Part shown: one piece after another, positions 18,697 to 28,951 of the stretch
Numbering within the stretch: position 1 is the first letter of the stretch
Layout: every line of letters begins with the position of its first letter
Source of the DNA: Bacteroidota bacterium
GTDB lineage: Bacteria > Bacteroidota > Bacteroidia > Bacteroidales > FEN-979
DNA length: 64,000 bases
NCBI GenBank assembly: GCA_026391735.1
Contig: JAPLDL010000019.1
Coordinates: forward strand, 124,001 to 188,000
Direction of reading: 5' to 3'
Position numbers and translations under genes: made by a program
Notes under the pieces: generated by a model
Databases searched by the model: none
Seen by the model: only the letters and a program-made list of their open reading frames with translations
Told to the model about the DNA's origin: nothing

Positions 18697-19608
18697 CTAT
18701 TTAATGGACTTGAAATAATCGATGATCTTTGCTGTTTCGCTATCGCTGATAAGGCCTTTGTATGACTTCATCACTCCTTTAGGCAGACCCTTGACAACAT
18801 CTTTGTCGGGATCATAAATACTAGTCTTAATATAGGCATCATCCACGGTCACTGAATGTTCTTTCCCGTCGGTCACTACTATACTTTTCTTCCCGTAAAT
18901 CCCCTTGAACGAAGTGCTTACCAGTTTGGTGCCATCGATGGAATGACATCCGTTGCAGCCATTCTTTTTTATGATGGTGAGACCTTCGGGCTCGGCAGCC
19001 CTCCTGGCCAATCCGTTGATCCAGGTATCGTATTCAGCTTGTGGAACGACTTTGACTTTAGCTTCCATGTAGGAATGATTCATCCCGCAGTACTCGGCAC
19101 AAAGGACCCAATATTCCCCGGCCATCGTTGGAATAAACCACATCTGGTTTGTTTTCCCCGGCACACAGTCTTCTTTCTGCCTGAAGGCAGGTACGTAGAA
19201 GCTGTGTATCACATCCAGGGAAGTCAGATTAAGGATCACCGGTTTGTTGACAGGCAGGACCAGCATATCAGATTCCTTATCCCCGGGATATACAAATGAC
19301 CAGGACCACATTTTACTGACTACGGTCACATTCATAGCATCCTTCGGAAAGTCTCTCTGGGGCCGGAATGCGACATACCCGTAATAAAACATCAGCAGGG
19401 CGATGGCAAGAGGGATGAGTGTCCATGTGACTTCCAATGTCGTATTATCCTTAATCTGTTCGGCTTTCGGGTGTTTTGACCGGCGGTATTTCACCACAAA
19501 CCAGAGCATTACAGTGGTAATCCCAACCAGGAAGCAAAGACTGATCCCGAATATTACTTTAAACGCCAGATCCACACCTTCGGCAAAATTTGAAGCTTCC
19601 GTCAACAT
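18697..19608 (-). CDS. coxB: Cytochrome c oxidase subunit II with C-terminal cytochrome c domain
   Basis: CuA site CAEYCGMNHSYM; CNGCHS heme motif. Confidence 0.94.
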   Translation of the reverse strand: MLTEASNFAEGVDLAFKVIFGISLCFLVGITTVMLWFVVKYRRSKHPKAEQIKDNTTLEVTWTLIPLAIALLMFYYGYVAFRPQRDFPKDAMNVTVVSKMWSWSFVYPGDKESDMLVLPVNKPVILNLTSLDVIHSFYVPAFRQKEDCVPGKTNQMWFIPTMAGEYWVLCAEYCGMNHSYMEAKVKVVPQAEYDTWINGLARRAAEPEGLTIIKKNGCNGCHSIDGTKLVSTSFKGIYGKKSIVVTDGKEHSVTVDDAYIKTSIYDPDKDVVKGLPKGVMKSYKGLISDSETAKIIDYFKSIK

Positions 19609-19636
19609 ATCAGTGTTTTAGAAATTATTATAAAAC

Positions 19637-19921
19637 TTACCTCAGCAGATAATCGAAAAATGTAAGGGCAATGACCAGCACATAAATGCTGAGTACCATC
19701 ACAACAAAAACAGTAAACAGCTTCGACTCAAATTTAAGATGCATGAAGTAGCGAAGCACGATGAAAGATTTAATTGAGGCTATGATCAGGGCAACCATGA
19801 CTGTCAAAGCCGAAAGATCGATCCAGGTAACTGTAATGGTGATGGTTGTAAATATAAGTAAAGCCAGCAGTACCCAGCCATAAACCCTGTAATCAGTTAT
19901 ATGTGTTTCTGTATGTTCCAT
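19637..19921 (-). CDS. Cytochrome c oxidase subunit IV-like protein
   Basis: Three-TM small protein between coxB and coxC; FIVLRYFMHLKFESKL. Confidence 0.82.
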   Translation of the reverse strand: MEHTETHITDYRVYGWVLLALLIFTTITITVTWIDLSALTVMVALIIASIKSFIVLRYFMHLKFESKLFTVFVVMVLSIYVLVIALTFFDYLLR

Positions 19922-19991
19922 AGTTTTGTTTTTTAATACAATCCTTTTTCGTTGCCTCGCTTCTCGCTACCTGTTTTTGCTAACCCGCCAC

Positions 19992-20588
19992 CTAAGTGAT
20001 AAGATATAACAGCGGGAACAAAAATATCCAGATCAGGTCAACGAGATGCCAGTAAAGACCTCCATTTTCGAGGAGAACATATTTCTCTGCATTAATGCTT
20101 CCGGTTTGAATCTTAACCATGATAATAGTAAGAATAATGCTGCCCACGATGAGATGAAACACATGTAGTCCGGTCATAAAAAAATACAGGCTGAAAAAGA
20201 GGATATAACCATGCTTAAGGCCGACCATCATGTCTGAGCCCGGGTATAAACCGATTGAAAACTTATGTCCCCATTCAAAATATTTATTAAACAGAAAGAT
20301 CCCCGCACAAATCAGTGTTATCAGGATAAATAGTACTGCCTTCCTCTTTTCTCCTTTCTGAACGGCTGTAATCGACATGGCAACTGTTGCAGAACTTAAC
20401 AGAAGGGCCACCGTGTTTACTGTCCCGATGAAGGCATTGAGCTGATGGGCGGCCTGGTGAAATTCATCTGAATAGTGGCTGCGCATGACGGCATACACCA
20501 GGAAGAGGCCTCCGAAAAGTAGGATCTCGGTGAAAATAAATATCCACATTCCCAGTTTCGCGCCAAGATCGTCTCTGTGCATTTCCAT
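19992..20588 (-). CDS. coxC: Cytochrome c oxidase subunit III
   Basis: KLGMWIFIFTEILLFGGLF; HGYILFFSLYFFMTGLHVFHLIVG; YWHLVDLIWIFLFPLLYL. Confidence 0.94.
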   Translation of the reverse strand: MEMHRDDLGAKLGMWIFIFTEILLFGGLFLVYAVMRSHYSDEFHQAAHQLNAFIGTVNTVALLLSSATVAMSITAVQKGEKRKAVLFILITLICAGIFLFNKYFEWGHKFSIGLYPGSDMMVGLKHGYILFFSLYFFMTGLHVFHLIVGSIILTIIMVKIQTGSINAEKYVLLENGGLYWHLVDLIWIFLFPLLYLIT

Positions 20589-20641
20589 ATATGTGATTTA
20601 TTTTTTAGTCATTTATGTTCTTTAAGGTCACCAGTCACCAG

Positions 20642-22234
20642 TTATTCATAGTTATAAGGTTCTCCTGTGATCACCGGAAGTTCATGAAAATTCTCAACCG
20701 GGGGTGGAGAAGGTATGGTCCATTCCAGGGTGCTGCCTCCCCAGGGATTATCAGGTGCTTTAGCTCCTCTTTTACTGGCCAGGTTAGCAATCATTAAGAT
20801 AATCCCGATTAAAAGGAGGAGCCCGCCAAAACCAGATATCTGCTGGCCCAGGGTAAACTGAGGGAGGTAATCGAAATACCTGCGGGGCATTCCCATAATA
20901 CCAATGACGAACTGGGGGAAATACAATAGGTTAAATCCTACAAAGAGGAATCCGAATGCTATGTTTGCCCTGCGGAAGTTATACATCCTGCCATACATCT
21001 TGGGATACCAATAATGCAGGGCAGCAAAAAACGCAAATCCGACACCTCCGAATATTATATAGTGGAAATGAGCCACCACATAGGCAGTGTCGTGAACGTG
21101 GATATCTGTTGCCAGGGAACCGAGGCTGAGCCCTGTAAGACCGCCTATCATAAACAGGAAAATGAAACCCAGGGCGAACAAAAAGGGCGGTTTTACCGAG
21201 ATAGATCCCTTGTACATCGTTGTAACCCAGTTAAAGACCTTGATAGCACTTGGAACAGCAACGAGAAAGGTCAGAAGGGAAAATACCCAGCGCGCTGTAA
21301 TGCTCATTCCTGAGGTATACATATGATGCGCCCACACGAAATAACCAACCAGAGCGATGGCAAGGCTCGAAAGTGCTATTGCTTTGTACCCGAATACCTT
21401 TCTCTGGGCAAAGGTTGGGATGATCTCGGTGATTACCCCCATGGCCGGTAAAATCATGATATATACCGCGGGATGTGAATAGATCCAAAACAGGTGCTGG
21501 TATAATATAGGATCCCCTCCCAATGAAGGATCAAAAAACCCAATCCTGAGCCATCGTTCGGCGATGACCATTAGAAGGGTGATCCCGACGATAGGAGTTG
21601 CAAGCACCTGGATCCATGCTGTGGCATATAGAGACCAGGGGAAGAGGGGCATTCTGAAAAATGTCATGCCAGGCGCCCTTAACCGGTGGATGGTAACAAT
21701 AAAATTAAGCCCGGTGAGGATGGAGGAGAAGCCCAGAACAAATGCACCGAATACAGCGGCAACTACATTGGTATGTGTTTGTGTGCTGTAGGGTGCATAA
21801 AACGTCCAGCCTGTATCGGGAGGGCCGTTGCCTAAAAATTGTGATGAAAGTGCAATGGCAGCACCCAATATGAAAAGATACCATGAAAACAGGTTAAGCC
21901 TCGGGAAAGCCACATCGTGGGCCCCAATCATTATAGGCATCGAAAAATTGCCGAAGACAGCGGCCAGCCCGGGGATCACCACGGTGAAAATCATGATGAT
22001 GCCGTGGATCGTAAAAATCCCGTTATACGTCTGGGCATTATAAAATTGCTGTCCCGGCCTGAAAAGCTCAAGCCTCATAAGTTCCCCCAGAAGAACGCCG
22101 ACGATGAAAAAGATCATCATGGCATACATGTACATCAGGCCGATCCGCTTGTGGTCGGTTGTTGTGAGCCAGGCAAGTATTCCCTTGTATTTGCCTGTAT
22201 TTTCAAGATATGAGTGCGCAATTGTTTCTGCCAT
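20642..22234 (-). CDS. coxA: Cytochrome c oxidase subunit I
   Basis: FTIHGIIMIF, QHLFWIYSHPAVYIMILPAMG, HHMYTSGM, HDTAYVVAHFHYI. Confidence 0.96.
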   Translation of the reverse strand: MAETIAHSYLENTGKYKGILAWLTTTDHKRIGLMYMYAMMIFFIVGVLLGELMRLELFRPGQQFYNAQTYNGIFTIHGIIMIFTVVIPGLAAVFGNFSMPIMIGAHDVAFPRLNLFSWYLFILGAAIALSSQFLGNGPPDTGWTFYAPYSTQTHTNVVAAVFGAFVLGFSSILTGLNFIVTIHRLRAPGMTFFRMPLFPWSLYATAWIQVLATPIVGITLLMVIAERWLRIGFFDPSLGGDPILYQHLFWIYSHPAVYIMILPAMGVITEIIPTFAQRKVFGYKAIALSSLAIALVGYFVWAHHMYTSGMSITARWVFSLLTFLVAVPSAIKVFNWVTTMYKGSISVKPPFLFALGFIFLFMIGGLTGLSLGSLATDIHVHDTAYVVAHFHYIIFGGVGFAFFAALHYWYPKMYGRMYNFRRANIAFGFLFVGFNLLYFPQFVIGIMGMPRRYFDYLPQFTLGQQISGFGGLLLLIGIILMIANLASKRGAKAPDNPWGGSTLEWTIPSPPPVENFHELPVITGEPYNYE

Positions 22235-22256
22235 ACTATCTGGTTCTATTCATTAA

Positions 22257-23066
22257 TCACTTTTTTCTTTTTGATCTTAACATAAGTGTTATTAACAGCA
22301 CTAATGCCAGGAAGATAATGATCGTTGCACTGATCTTTGTTACTGCCAGGGTATACCTGCGCCCTTCAGGATCATAACTGAAACAAAACTGGAGCAAACG
22401 GTTGATTGTAGGCCTCGACTGTTCCTTCCCAGCTTCAATAATGGCCATTTTTACATCAAATGGCAGGAAAGAAACGCCATACAGGTACCTTGTTATTTTT
22501 CCTTTAGGGCTCACGATAGTGATCACGCCTGGATGTATGTAATCGTTGCCCTGCTGCTTGAATTTAAACCCCACAGCGTTCACCAGAGCGTGTATATTGG
22601 AGCTGTCGCCCGTAAGGTAAAACCAGTCTTTTGCATGGCTTTTGCTATGCCTTTTTAAAAAAGTGTTTTTCTTCTGGATGGCTTTTTCGGGAGTGTCTTT
22701 GTAGTTGAAACTGACAGTCACGATCTGGTAATCCTTACCCAGTTCCATCCCCATTTTCTCCACCACTTCCGAAACACCGTCAAGGAGGGGGCTGCATAAT
22801 CCGGGACAATCAAAATACACCAGGGTCAGGATAGTCGGTTTCGTGAGCAGGTCACCGAGCTTCACCTGTTTATTCTGCTCATTGGTGAAGGTCAGATTCG
22901 GAGGGATGATGCTGTCGAGATGTTCTTCAACCCCTATTTCCGGGCTGATGACCGATTGCGACTGCCCGAAAACGCTTAGCAGCAGGCAGGCCGTTATCAG
23001 TATACCGTAAATTAAAGCCCTGTTTTTCATTATCTTAAACTTGTTTGATTTTTCGCATGTCAACAA
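22257..23066 (-). CDS. SCO1/SenC family copper chaperone
   Basis: YFDCPGLCSPLLDGV (CxxxC) and downstream His-containing region HPGVITIVSPKGKITRYLYG. Confidence 0.9.
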   Translation of the reverse strand: MLTCEKSNKFKIMKNRALIYGILITACLLLSVFGQSQSVISPEIGVEEHLDSIIPPNLTFTNEQNKQVKLGDLLTKPTILTLVYFDCPGLCSPLLDGVSEVVEKMGMELGKDYQIVTVSFNYKDTPEKAIQKKNTFLKRHSKSHAKDWFYLTGDSSNIHALVNAVGFKFKQQGNDYIHPGVITIVSPKGKITRYLYGVSFLPFDVKMAIIEAGKEQSRPTINRLLQFCFSYDPEGRRYTLAVTKISATIIIFLALVLLITLMLRSKRKK

Positions 23067-23934
23067 CTGAAAGGAGGATATAGATGATGAAATACCATAC
23101 GACGATCACGGCCAGGGTATAGATCAGGATCATCCATACCGGGGCTTTGTCCCTGGTCGACCACATGGCCCGGGTGTCGGTAAGGGCCGGTTTGTTCGTT
23201 GGAACTCCAATAGCCAGTGTGTCACTCACAATAGCTTCCTGCATGTTCCCGGTGGGATCATTAACCCTGGCTCCCACGATCACGTTTCCCGACTTATCCC
23301 CGGGAAGATCCTGAGGCCATTCAAATCCTGCATAACCGTTTTCGGATGTGGGTTTTGGGTCGGTCAGCTGCATGTTCCCGAAATACCGTTTAACAAACAC
23401 AACAATCTCGGCGCCTTTTGCAGGAACAGGGCCATCACTGGTGAGTTCAACTGCTTTCACCAGGATTCTTCTCTTTACAGTATCGTAGGTCATGGATAGT
23501 TTGATGCGTTTCCCTATGGAAGCAGCCATTTTCTCCGGGTCGGGTTGTACATATCCTTTATGAAACGAACGGAGAAAAGAAATCACGCTCCACCTTTCGT
23601 CTTCCGTAAGAATGTTCCTGAATTCGGGCATAGGTGCTTTTCCAGTGGTTATCCTGTAAAACAATTCGCCGTCTTTCTGGGTCCCTACTTTGTTCTCCGA
23701 CAGGTCCCCGGGGGAAGGCTGTATGGAGGCGAAATTCTTTTTCGTGGGCAGTCCGTGGCAGCTTTGGCAGTTCTTTAAATAAATCACTTCACCCTGTTTT
23801 GCCATATCAGATGTAAATCTAACGAGGCAGATTTTACCTTTCTGATCATCCGGCACGACCCAGCTGGGGTTTTGCGCTTCAACGCGCAAAGTTGTAATGA
23901 TTACCGGCAGAAGTATATAGAACAGTTTTTTCAT
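23035..23934 (-). CDS. Membrane-anchored c-type cytochrome
   Basis: CQSCHG heme motif, MPEF axial Met region, C-terminal TM. Confidence 0.88.
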   Translation of the reverse strand: MKKLFYILLPVIITTLRVEAQNPSWVVPDDQKGKICLVRFTSDMAKQGEVIYLKNCQSCHGLPTKKNFASIQPSPGDLSENKVGTQKDGELFYRITTGKAPMPEFRNILTEDERWSVISFLRSFHKGYVQPDPEKMAASIGKRIKLSMTYDTVKRRILVKAVELTSDGPVPAKGAEIVVFVKRYFGNMQLTDPKPTSENGYAGFEWPQDLPGDKSGNVIVGARVNDPTGNMQEAIVSDTLAIGVPTNKPALTDTRAMWSTRDKAPVWMILIYTLAVIVVWYFIIYILLSVVDMRKIKQV

Positions 23935-25250
23935 GATTCATTGCTTTTCAGTGGATCCAAACCTTTTTCTTTGGCGGTCTCAACAACAGGGATAACAGGA
24001 AAGAATTTTGATATCAGAGTGATAATGATCAAAACAAGGATGAAGCTTAGCAAGGTTATGGCAATCTCTGTGAGCGTTGGTGTGTAAATTTTGAAATTAT
24101 CAGGTACGTGCTGAATGGGCAGGAATGGATGTGCCATTGTCGGAACAACGATGAGGTAACGTTTGAACCAGGCTGCTATCAGGACCACAACTGAGATGAG
24201 GGTTAGAGGCAAGGGCTTTCGCATCTTCCGGAATAACATAAGGACAATGGGAATGAGCAATCCGCCGACCTGGACAAGCCAGAACATTACAGCAAAATGG
24301 CCGCTCATAAGTTCTCTGAGATGAATGGCATCAGCTCGTTTCAGTTTGTAACCCGGGACCAGGTATTCGTTTATGTTGAAATACAGGTAAACGAAAGCAA
24401 CAAGAACCAGGACTTTTCCCATATTGTTAAAATGAAGATCGGTAAGGTAATCCTTGAGCCTGTAATTCTTACGGAAGAAGAACATGGCTATGATCACCGC
24501 TGCCGATCCTGCCACGAAAGCACCCGAGACGAAGTACGGACCAAAGATGGTACTGTCCCAGCCAGGCCTTACAGTCAGAGCGAATAACCATGATGTCACT
24601 GTGTGGATCGAAAGTGCTGCGGGGATTATCAAGATGAGAAGGATGTAAATTGAACGATGTATGATCCGGTTCTGTTCGGGGTGGTCGGTCCAGTTCAGGG
24701 ATAATACTTTGTAAACCGGTTTAAGCCATGAGGGCAGGCTGCCGTAGCGCTTATAAAGTACGGCCATGTCGGGGATCATGGGCAGCATGAGAAGCATCAG
24801 GCTGATCACGAAATATGTTGTAATCACAGTAACGTCCCAAAGGATAGGTGACTGGAACCTTGCATAGAGAAAAACGTAGGCAAGTCTTTCGGGGCGCCCC
24901 ATATCCATTACGATGACGAGCCCGGCCACGGCTGCGAATGCGACTGCAATGGTTTCGGCAATCCTGGTGATAGGTTGTACCCATTTCATGCCGATGAGCC
25001 CGAGCACGGCGCTGATAAGCATCCCGATAAGGCTTGAGGCTACGAAAAATACGAAGTTCGAGATGTACAGTCCCCATGAGATATAATCCCTGATCCCGGC
25101 AACTCCCAGGCCGTACTTAAGCTGCCTGGTGTAGGCAAACAGGCAGGCCAGGAAGGCAAGAACCAGAAATCCCATCCACAGGAAGAACCCCTTGTTTAAC
25201 CTGATGTGGTGAGACAAGTCGCTGATGATAAGATCCATTTTATTATCCAT
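23931..25250 (-). CDS. NrfD/PsrC-family polytopic membrane subunit
   Basis: Multi-TM; GLYISNFVFFVASSLIGMLISAVLGLIGMKWVQPITRIAETIAVAFAAVAGLVIVMDMGRPER. Confidence 0.88.
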   Translation of the reverse strand: MDNKMDLIISDLSHHIRLNKGFFLWMGFLVLAFLACLFAYTRQLKYGLGVAGIRDYISWGLYISNFVFFVASSLIGMLISAVLGLIGMKWVQPITRIAETIAVAFAAVAGLVIVMDMGRPERLAYVFLYARFQSPILWDVTVITTYFVISLMLLMLPMIPDMAVLYKRYGSLPSWLKPVYKVLSLNWTDHPEQNRIIHRSIYILLILIIPAALSIHTVTSWLFALTVRPGWDSTIFGPYFVSGAFVAGSAAVIIAMFFFRKNYRLKDYLTDLHFNNMGKVLVLVAFVYLYFNINEYLVPGYKLKRADAIHLRELMSGHFAVMFWLVQVGGLLIPIVLMLFRKMRKPLPLTLISVVVLIAAWFKRYLIVVPTMAHPFLPIQHVPDNFKIYTPTLTEIAITLLSFILVLIIITLISKFFPVIPVVETAKEKGLDPLKSNES

Positions 25251-25292
25251 ATTCGTTGCTTCAGCTGATTACTGTAATTCACTTAGTTTCAT

Positions 25293-26258
25293 TTATCCCT
25301 CCTTAGGGGCTTCATCGGTTGCAGGTTCGAAAGGGAACAACCTGTTCTTTGGAGGCAGATAATACACTCTTGGCCTGGTACCGAGTTCAGGCATAAGTTG
25401 GTAGGCGCCGTTATCCCGTAAGAGTTTGCTCAAGCGCACTGTTTCCTTGGTTGTGCCGTTTGACACCGCATCCTCGTTCTCGTCGCCGAAATAATACACT
25501 CCGTTGGGGCAGGCCGAGACGCAATAGGGGAGTTTGCCTTCCCGGCAGCGGTCGGCACTGAACAGGCATTTGGAAATCGTTCCCAGTTTCTGGGGTACAT
25601 TAAGCTCGACATTGTAGGCTTCTCCCTGGTGTTTCCCTGCATCCTTTGGCAGGGTCCACTGGAAGATCCTGGCTGAATACGGACAGGCGGCCATGCAGAA
25701 CCTGCAGCCTATGCATCGTTCGTTGTCGATTAGAACGATGCCGTCACCCCTTTTATAGGTTGCATCGACAGGGCAGACAGCAACACAGGGAGGATTGTCA
25801 CAATGCTGACAGTTCTTAGGCATGTGGTAGGGAGCTGTGTCGGGGGCATCCTGCATTTGCAAGGTGTTCAAATGATATTGCCCGGGTTTGAGCTGGTGCG
25901 CCTCCTGGCAGGCGGCAATACAACGCCTGGCATTCCGGCATTTCGAAAGATCGATGACCATGACCCATCGCCTGCCTTCTATGCCTTCCCTTCCCTTCTC
26001 CAACATAAGTTTTGTAGGATTCTTTGCAAGAGCCTTCAGCTCAAGGCTGTCCACCTCAACAAGCTTGTTGTCCTGGGTCAGCAATACCTTGGCTTCCCCT
26101 GTTGCAGCCTTCTTTTTTTCAAAAATATCCCCCGAATATAAGGCTCCGGCTCCAGCAGCAACCCCGGCACCCAGCAACCCGATATTCTTAAGGAAATTTC
26201 GTCTTGAAGATTTTGAGGAATCTTGCTCATCCCCTTTGTTGACTGTATTTTCGTCCAT
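25293..26258 (-). CDS. Tat-exported 4Fe-4S ferredoxin subunit (DmsB/PsrB/HybA-like)
   Basis: Twin-Arg SRRNFLKNIG; multiple Fe-S motifs CQHCDNPPCVAVCP, CIGCRFCMAACP, CREGKLPYCVSACP. Confidence 0.9.
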   Translation of the reverse strand: MDENTVNKGDEQDSSKSSRRNFLKNIGLLGAGVAAGAGALYSGDIFEKKKAATGEAKVLLTQDNKLVEVDSLELKALAKNPTKLMLEKGREGIEGRRWVMVIDLSKCRNARRCIAACQEAHQLKPGQYHLNTLQMQDAPDTAPYHMPKNCQHCDNPPCVAVCPVDATYKRGDGIVLIDNERCIGCRFCMAACPYSARIFQWTLPKDAGKHQGEAYNVELNVPQKLGTISKCLFSADRCREGKLPYCVSACPNGVYYFGDENEDAVSNGTTKETVRLSKLLRDNGAYQLMPELGTRPRVYYLPPKNRLFPFEPATDEAPKEG

Positions 26259-26293
26259 ACAATGGAATTATCAATTTACAAACGACATCAAAG

Positions 26294-26301
26294 CAAAAAT
26301 A
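26294..26301 (-). promoter_or_regulatory. Bacteroidetes -7 box (TATTTTTG) upstream of the Fe-S/NrfD/oxidase operon
   Basis: Minus-strand TAnnTTTG match 36 nt upstream of the start codon; no clear -33 box. Confidence 0.35.
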
Positions 26302-26368
26302 TAAATAAATTTTTCTGTTTTGCCCTAACAACCGAATTTATACTTAATCTAAATTCGCCATTTAGGTA

Positions 26369-28861
26369 TTAAAATGGGAAAATGATAGATATCTTATATG
26401 CAAAATTATCTCCGACATTATCGAACCCATAAGGCCCCCAGCGGTAAAATGCGCCAATGCCAATGGTATAAAGTTTCAGGTTGACAATGTTGTTTATCAG
26501 TAAACCGCTCTCGTAATATCCAAGGTTCATTTCCTTTGGAAGGGGATCCTGATAGGCATAATGGTCTTTGTGGTCAAGCCAGCCGAACCCAATATTCTGG
26601 GCAAGGGCAAATTCGGGATGGAACCATTTCCGGCCCTTCAGTAAAAGGTGTCCGAAATCATGATAAATGAACAGGCTGGCGTAGGAATTTGAGAGGAATT
26701 CATTCATCCGCATAGTCCCGAAGGTATTCGGAGCAAACAAGGCGAACATCCTGTAAGTTGCATCGCCATAATAAAGATTACAAGCGGGAATAGGCTGGTC
26801 AACATATCCTGTGCTCAACTGGAATGTGAGCTTGCCAAGGAATTTTATGTTAAAGGTCTTTTTGATTTTCAGATCGATCTTGTTATAATCGTATTGCCCA
26901 TTGATAAATCCTTTGATGCCCCTTGTATACTCGAGCCACAACAATGGATAGTTCGTTCCCAGGTTGATCCTGTTATCGATTGTTTGAATATACTGTTCTT
27001 TGTAGGCCCATTTAAAACCAGCCCTGATTTCGGTAAAAGTGTACTGGTCTTTCAAAACCACTGCATTGCCTTCTGGCACGGCAAAGCCATAGGTTGTTGA
27101 TTTTTTATAATCATTTGAGAGGCCCACATTAAAGAGGAACCATTTAAAACCCCTGAAGCCAAAGTTCATGCCGAAATGCTCGGTCCTTTCCAGTTTGAGG
27201 GTATAAAGCGGTTGGAAGTTCCCACCGAGGATAGACTGGTAATCGAGTGGAAACGAAACAAGACCCGAGGGAATAAGATTGAAGTAATAATCGCCGCACA
27301 GGGTAATGTCCTGTCGTTTATTAATATAAAACGTTGCATCCCCTCCGTACTTACTGGTTGAAATTGCAAAGGCATACTGATAAAATCCCCCTACCCGAAT
27401 CCACTTGGCAAGCTTGTCGTTGGTATGTATCCCGGCACCGAGGATCAGGCCTTCATAAGTGTTATAGTTGATAATGCGGTTGATGTCAATATCAATAGGG
27501 CCCCAGGGCCACCTGCCGGTCAGGATGGTTTGAAGGGATTTGGCATATTTATCCAGATTCGATGCCTTACCAATGCTGTCGAGTGTTTTGTAGGTTTTTC
27601 TGTCTTTGGATGTCAGTGAATCTACCCGGTACTGGTTCCAGAATTCTTCGGGACGCGCTCCGGCCGACTGGTCGACTTCCACATCAAGGTAAGTGAATTC
27701 CCTCCTTACCAGGTCAGGGTTCAAAACAATATCCTTTATATAAGACCGTCCCTTGGCGATAAGAAAATGCCGTCCTGCCTGAAGGTTGTAAAAAGTAACA
27801 TCTGTATTCAGTTGCACAGGGAACCAGTGTTCCCCATCCATCAGCTCATACATCTGCCTTATTTTAATCTGCATCCCGCTTTGCTTGGCAGGTTCTGCAA
27901 TAACATTCTGAATAGCCCATTTGTTACTCGAAATTGATATCACCCCTTTCATGCCGTCAAAATTGGTCCCTTTCCTGGGCCTGAATGAAATAATAAACGT
28001 TGTATCCCTGCCCGTATATGTGGTATCCTCGATCTTGAAAAAATACTTGCTTAAAGATCCCGCGCCGATCGGGTTGACATAGGAACTCTGGAATATGGTT
28101 ATAAAGGGTTTGTAAAATGAAAATGATTGGATCTGGGTCGTGAGGAATACAAAGATGGGGTCTTTAAAACCCGACATACGTGCAGCAATCACTTTGTTAT
28201 AGTTCTTATCGGGGTGGAGGAATTTGCGTTTGGTCACGTTTTCCATCAGGAACAGGTACTGTGATTTAAAAAATTCCTGTGTCCTCGCTTCGGAGGTATC
28301 TGCTAATCTTTTTTTTATCGTATCGCTGATTGCTGAAGTGTCGGCCCTCATCATAAACCGTTTCATCATGGCAGAATCAACAACTGCTTTCCCTGCCGTC
28401 GTATCAGTGTCAATAGTAAAAAAGGTCTTGTCATAGGAAGTATAAGAAAATGAAAGCAGTTTCTCAGGGTCGTTCAGATCCCGGTTGTCGACGGCATTTT
28501 TGATTATCCGGTGGGCTGGATTCACACCCGGTAGGACTTCGACTTCTTTAAGGTCGATTTGCTTTGCAGTCATCTCAATTTGCAAATTTTGCAGGTTACC
28601 GGTAAGAGGGTATTTCATGGATTCATATCCTACATACGACAAAGCCAGGAAAGCAGGTTTTTTGCTCCAGCGGAACCTGAATTTCCCATCAATATCGGTA
28701 GTCCCGCCAAAGCCGTCTTCCTGAACAATATTGACAAATGCAAGTGGTTTATGAGTGATGTCATCAATGACTTTCCCGCTCACAACATATATATCCTGAG
28801 CCCAAACAGTACATACCAAAAAGAAAATGGAACAAAACAGGAGAATTGAGCGGCATTTCAT
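26369..28861 (-). CDS. DUF5686 / carboxypeptidase-like regulatory domain outer-membrane protein
   Basis: N-terminal VSGKVIDDITHKPLAFVNIVQEDGFGGTTDIDGKFRF; long beta-barrel-like C-terminus. Confidence 0.83.
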   Translation of the reverse strand: MKCRSILLFCSIFFLVCTVWAQDIYVVSGKVIDDITHKPLAFVNIVQEDGFGGTTDIDGKFRFRWSKKPAFLALSYVGYESMKYPLTGNLQNLQIEMTAKQIDLKEVEVLPGVNPAHRIIKNAVDNRDLNDPEKLLSFSYTSYDKTFFTIDTDTTAGKAVVDSAMMKRFMMRADTSAISDTIKKRLADTSEARTQEFFKSQYLFLMENVTKRKFLHPDKNYNKVIAARMSGFKDPIFVFLTTQIQSFSFYKPFITIFQSSYVNPIGAGSLSKYFFKIEDTTYTGRDTTFIISFRPRKGTNFDGMKGVISISSNKWAIQNVIAEPAKQSGMQIKIRQMYELMDGEHWFPVQLNTDVTFYNLQAGRHFLIAKGRSYIKDIVLNPDLVRREFTYLDVEVDQSAGARPEEFWNQYRVDSLTSKDRKTYKTLDSIGKASNLDKYAKSLQTILTGRWPWGPIDIDINRIINYNTYEGLILGAGIHTNDKLAKWIRVGGFYQYAFAISTSKYGGDATFYINKRQDITLCGDYYFNLIPSGLVSFPLDYQSILGGNFQPLYTLKLERTEHFGMNFGFRGFKWFLFNVGLSNDYKKSTTYGFAVPEGNAVVLKDQYTFTEIRAGFKWAYKEQYIQTIDNRINLGTNYPLLWLEYTRGIKGFINGQYDYNKIDLKIKKTFNIKFLGKLTFQLSTGYVDQPIPACNLYYGDATYRMFALFAPNTFGTMRMNEFLSNSYASLFIYHDFGHLLLKGRKWFHPEFALAQNIGFGWLDHKDHYAYQDPLPKEMNLGYYESGLLINNIVNLKLYTIGIGAFYRWGPYGFDNVGDNFAYKISIIFPF

Positions 28862-28951
28862 CTGCTGTGATTTTTTGAAAGAGTAAATATACTAACAATG
28901 AATTTCGGATAAGAAAAATCTGTAACTTTCTCCTTTGAAAAAATTCATTCT

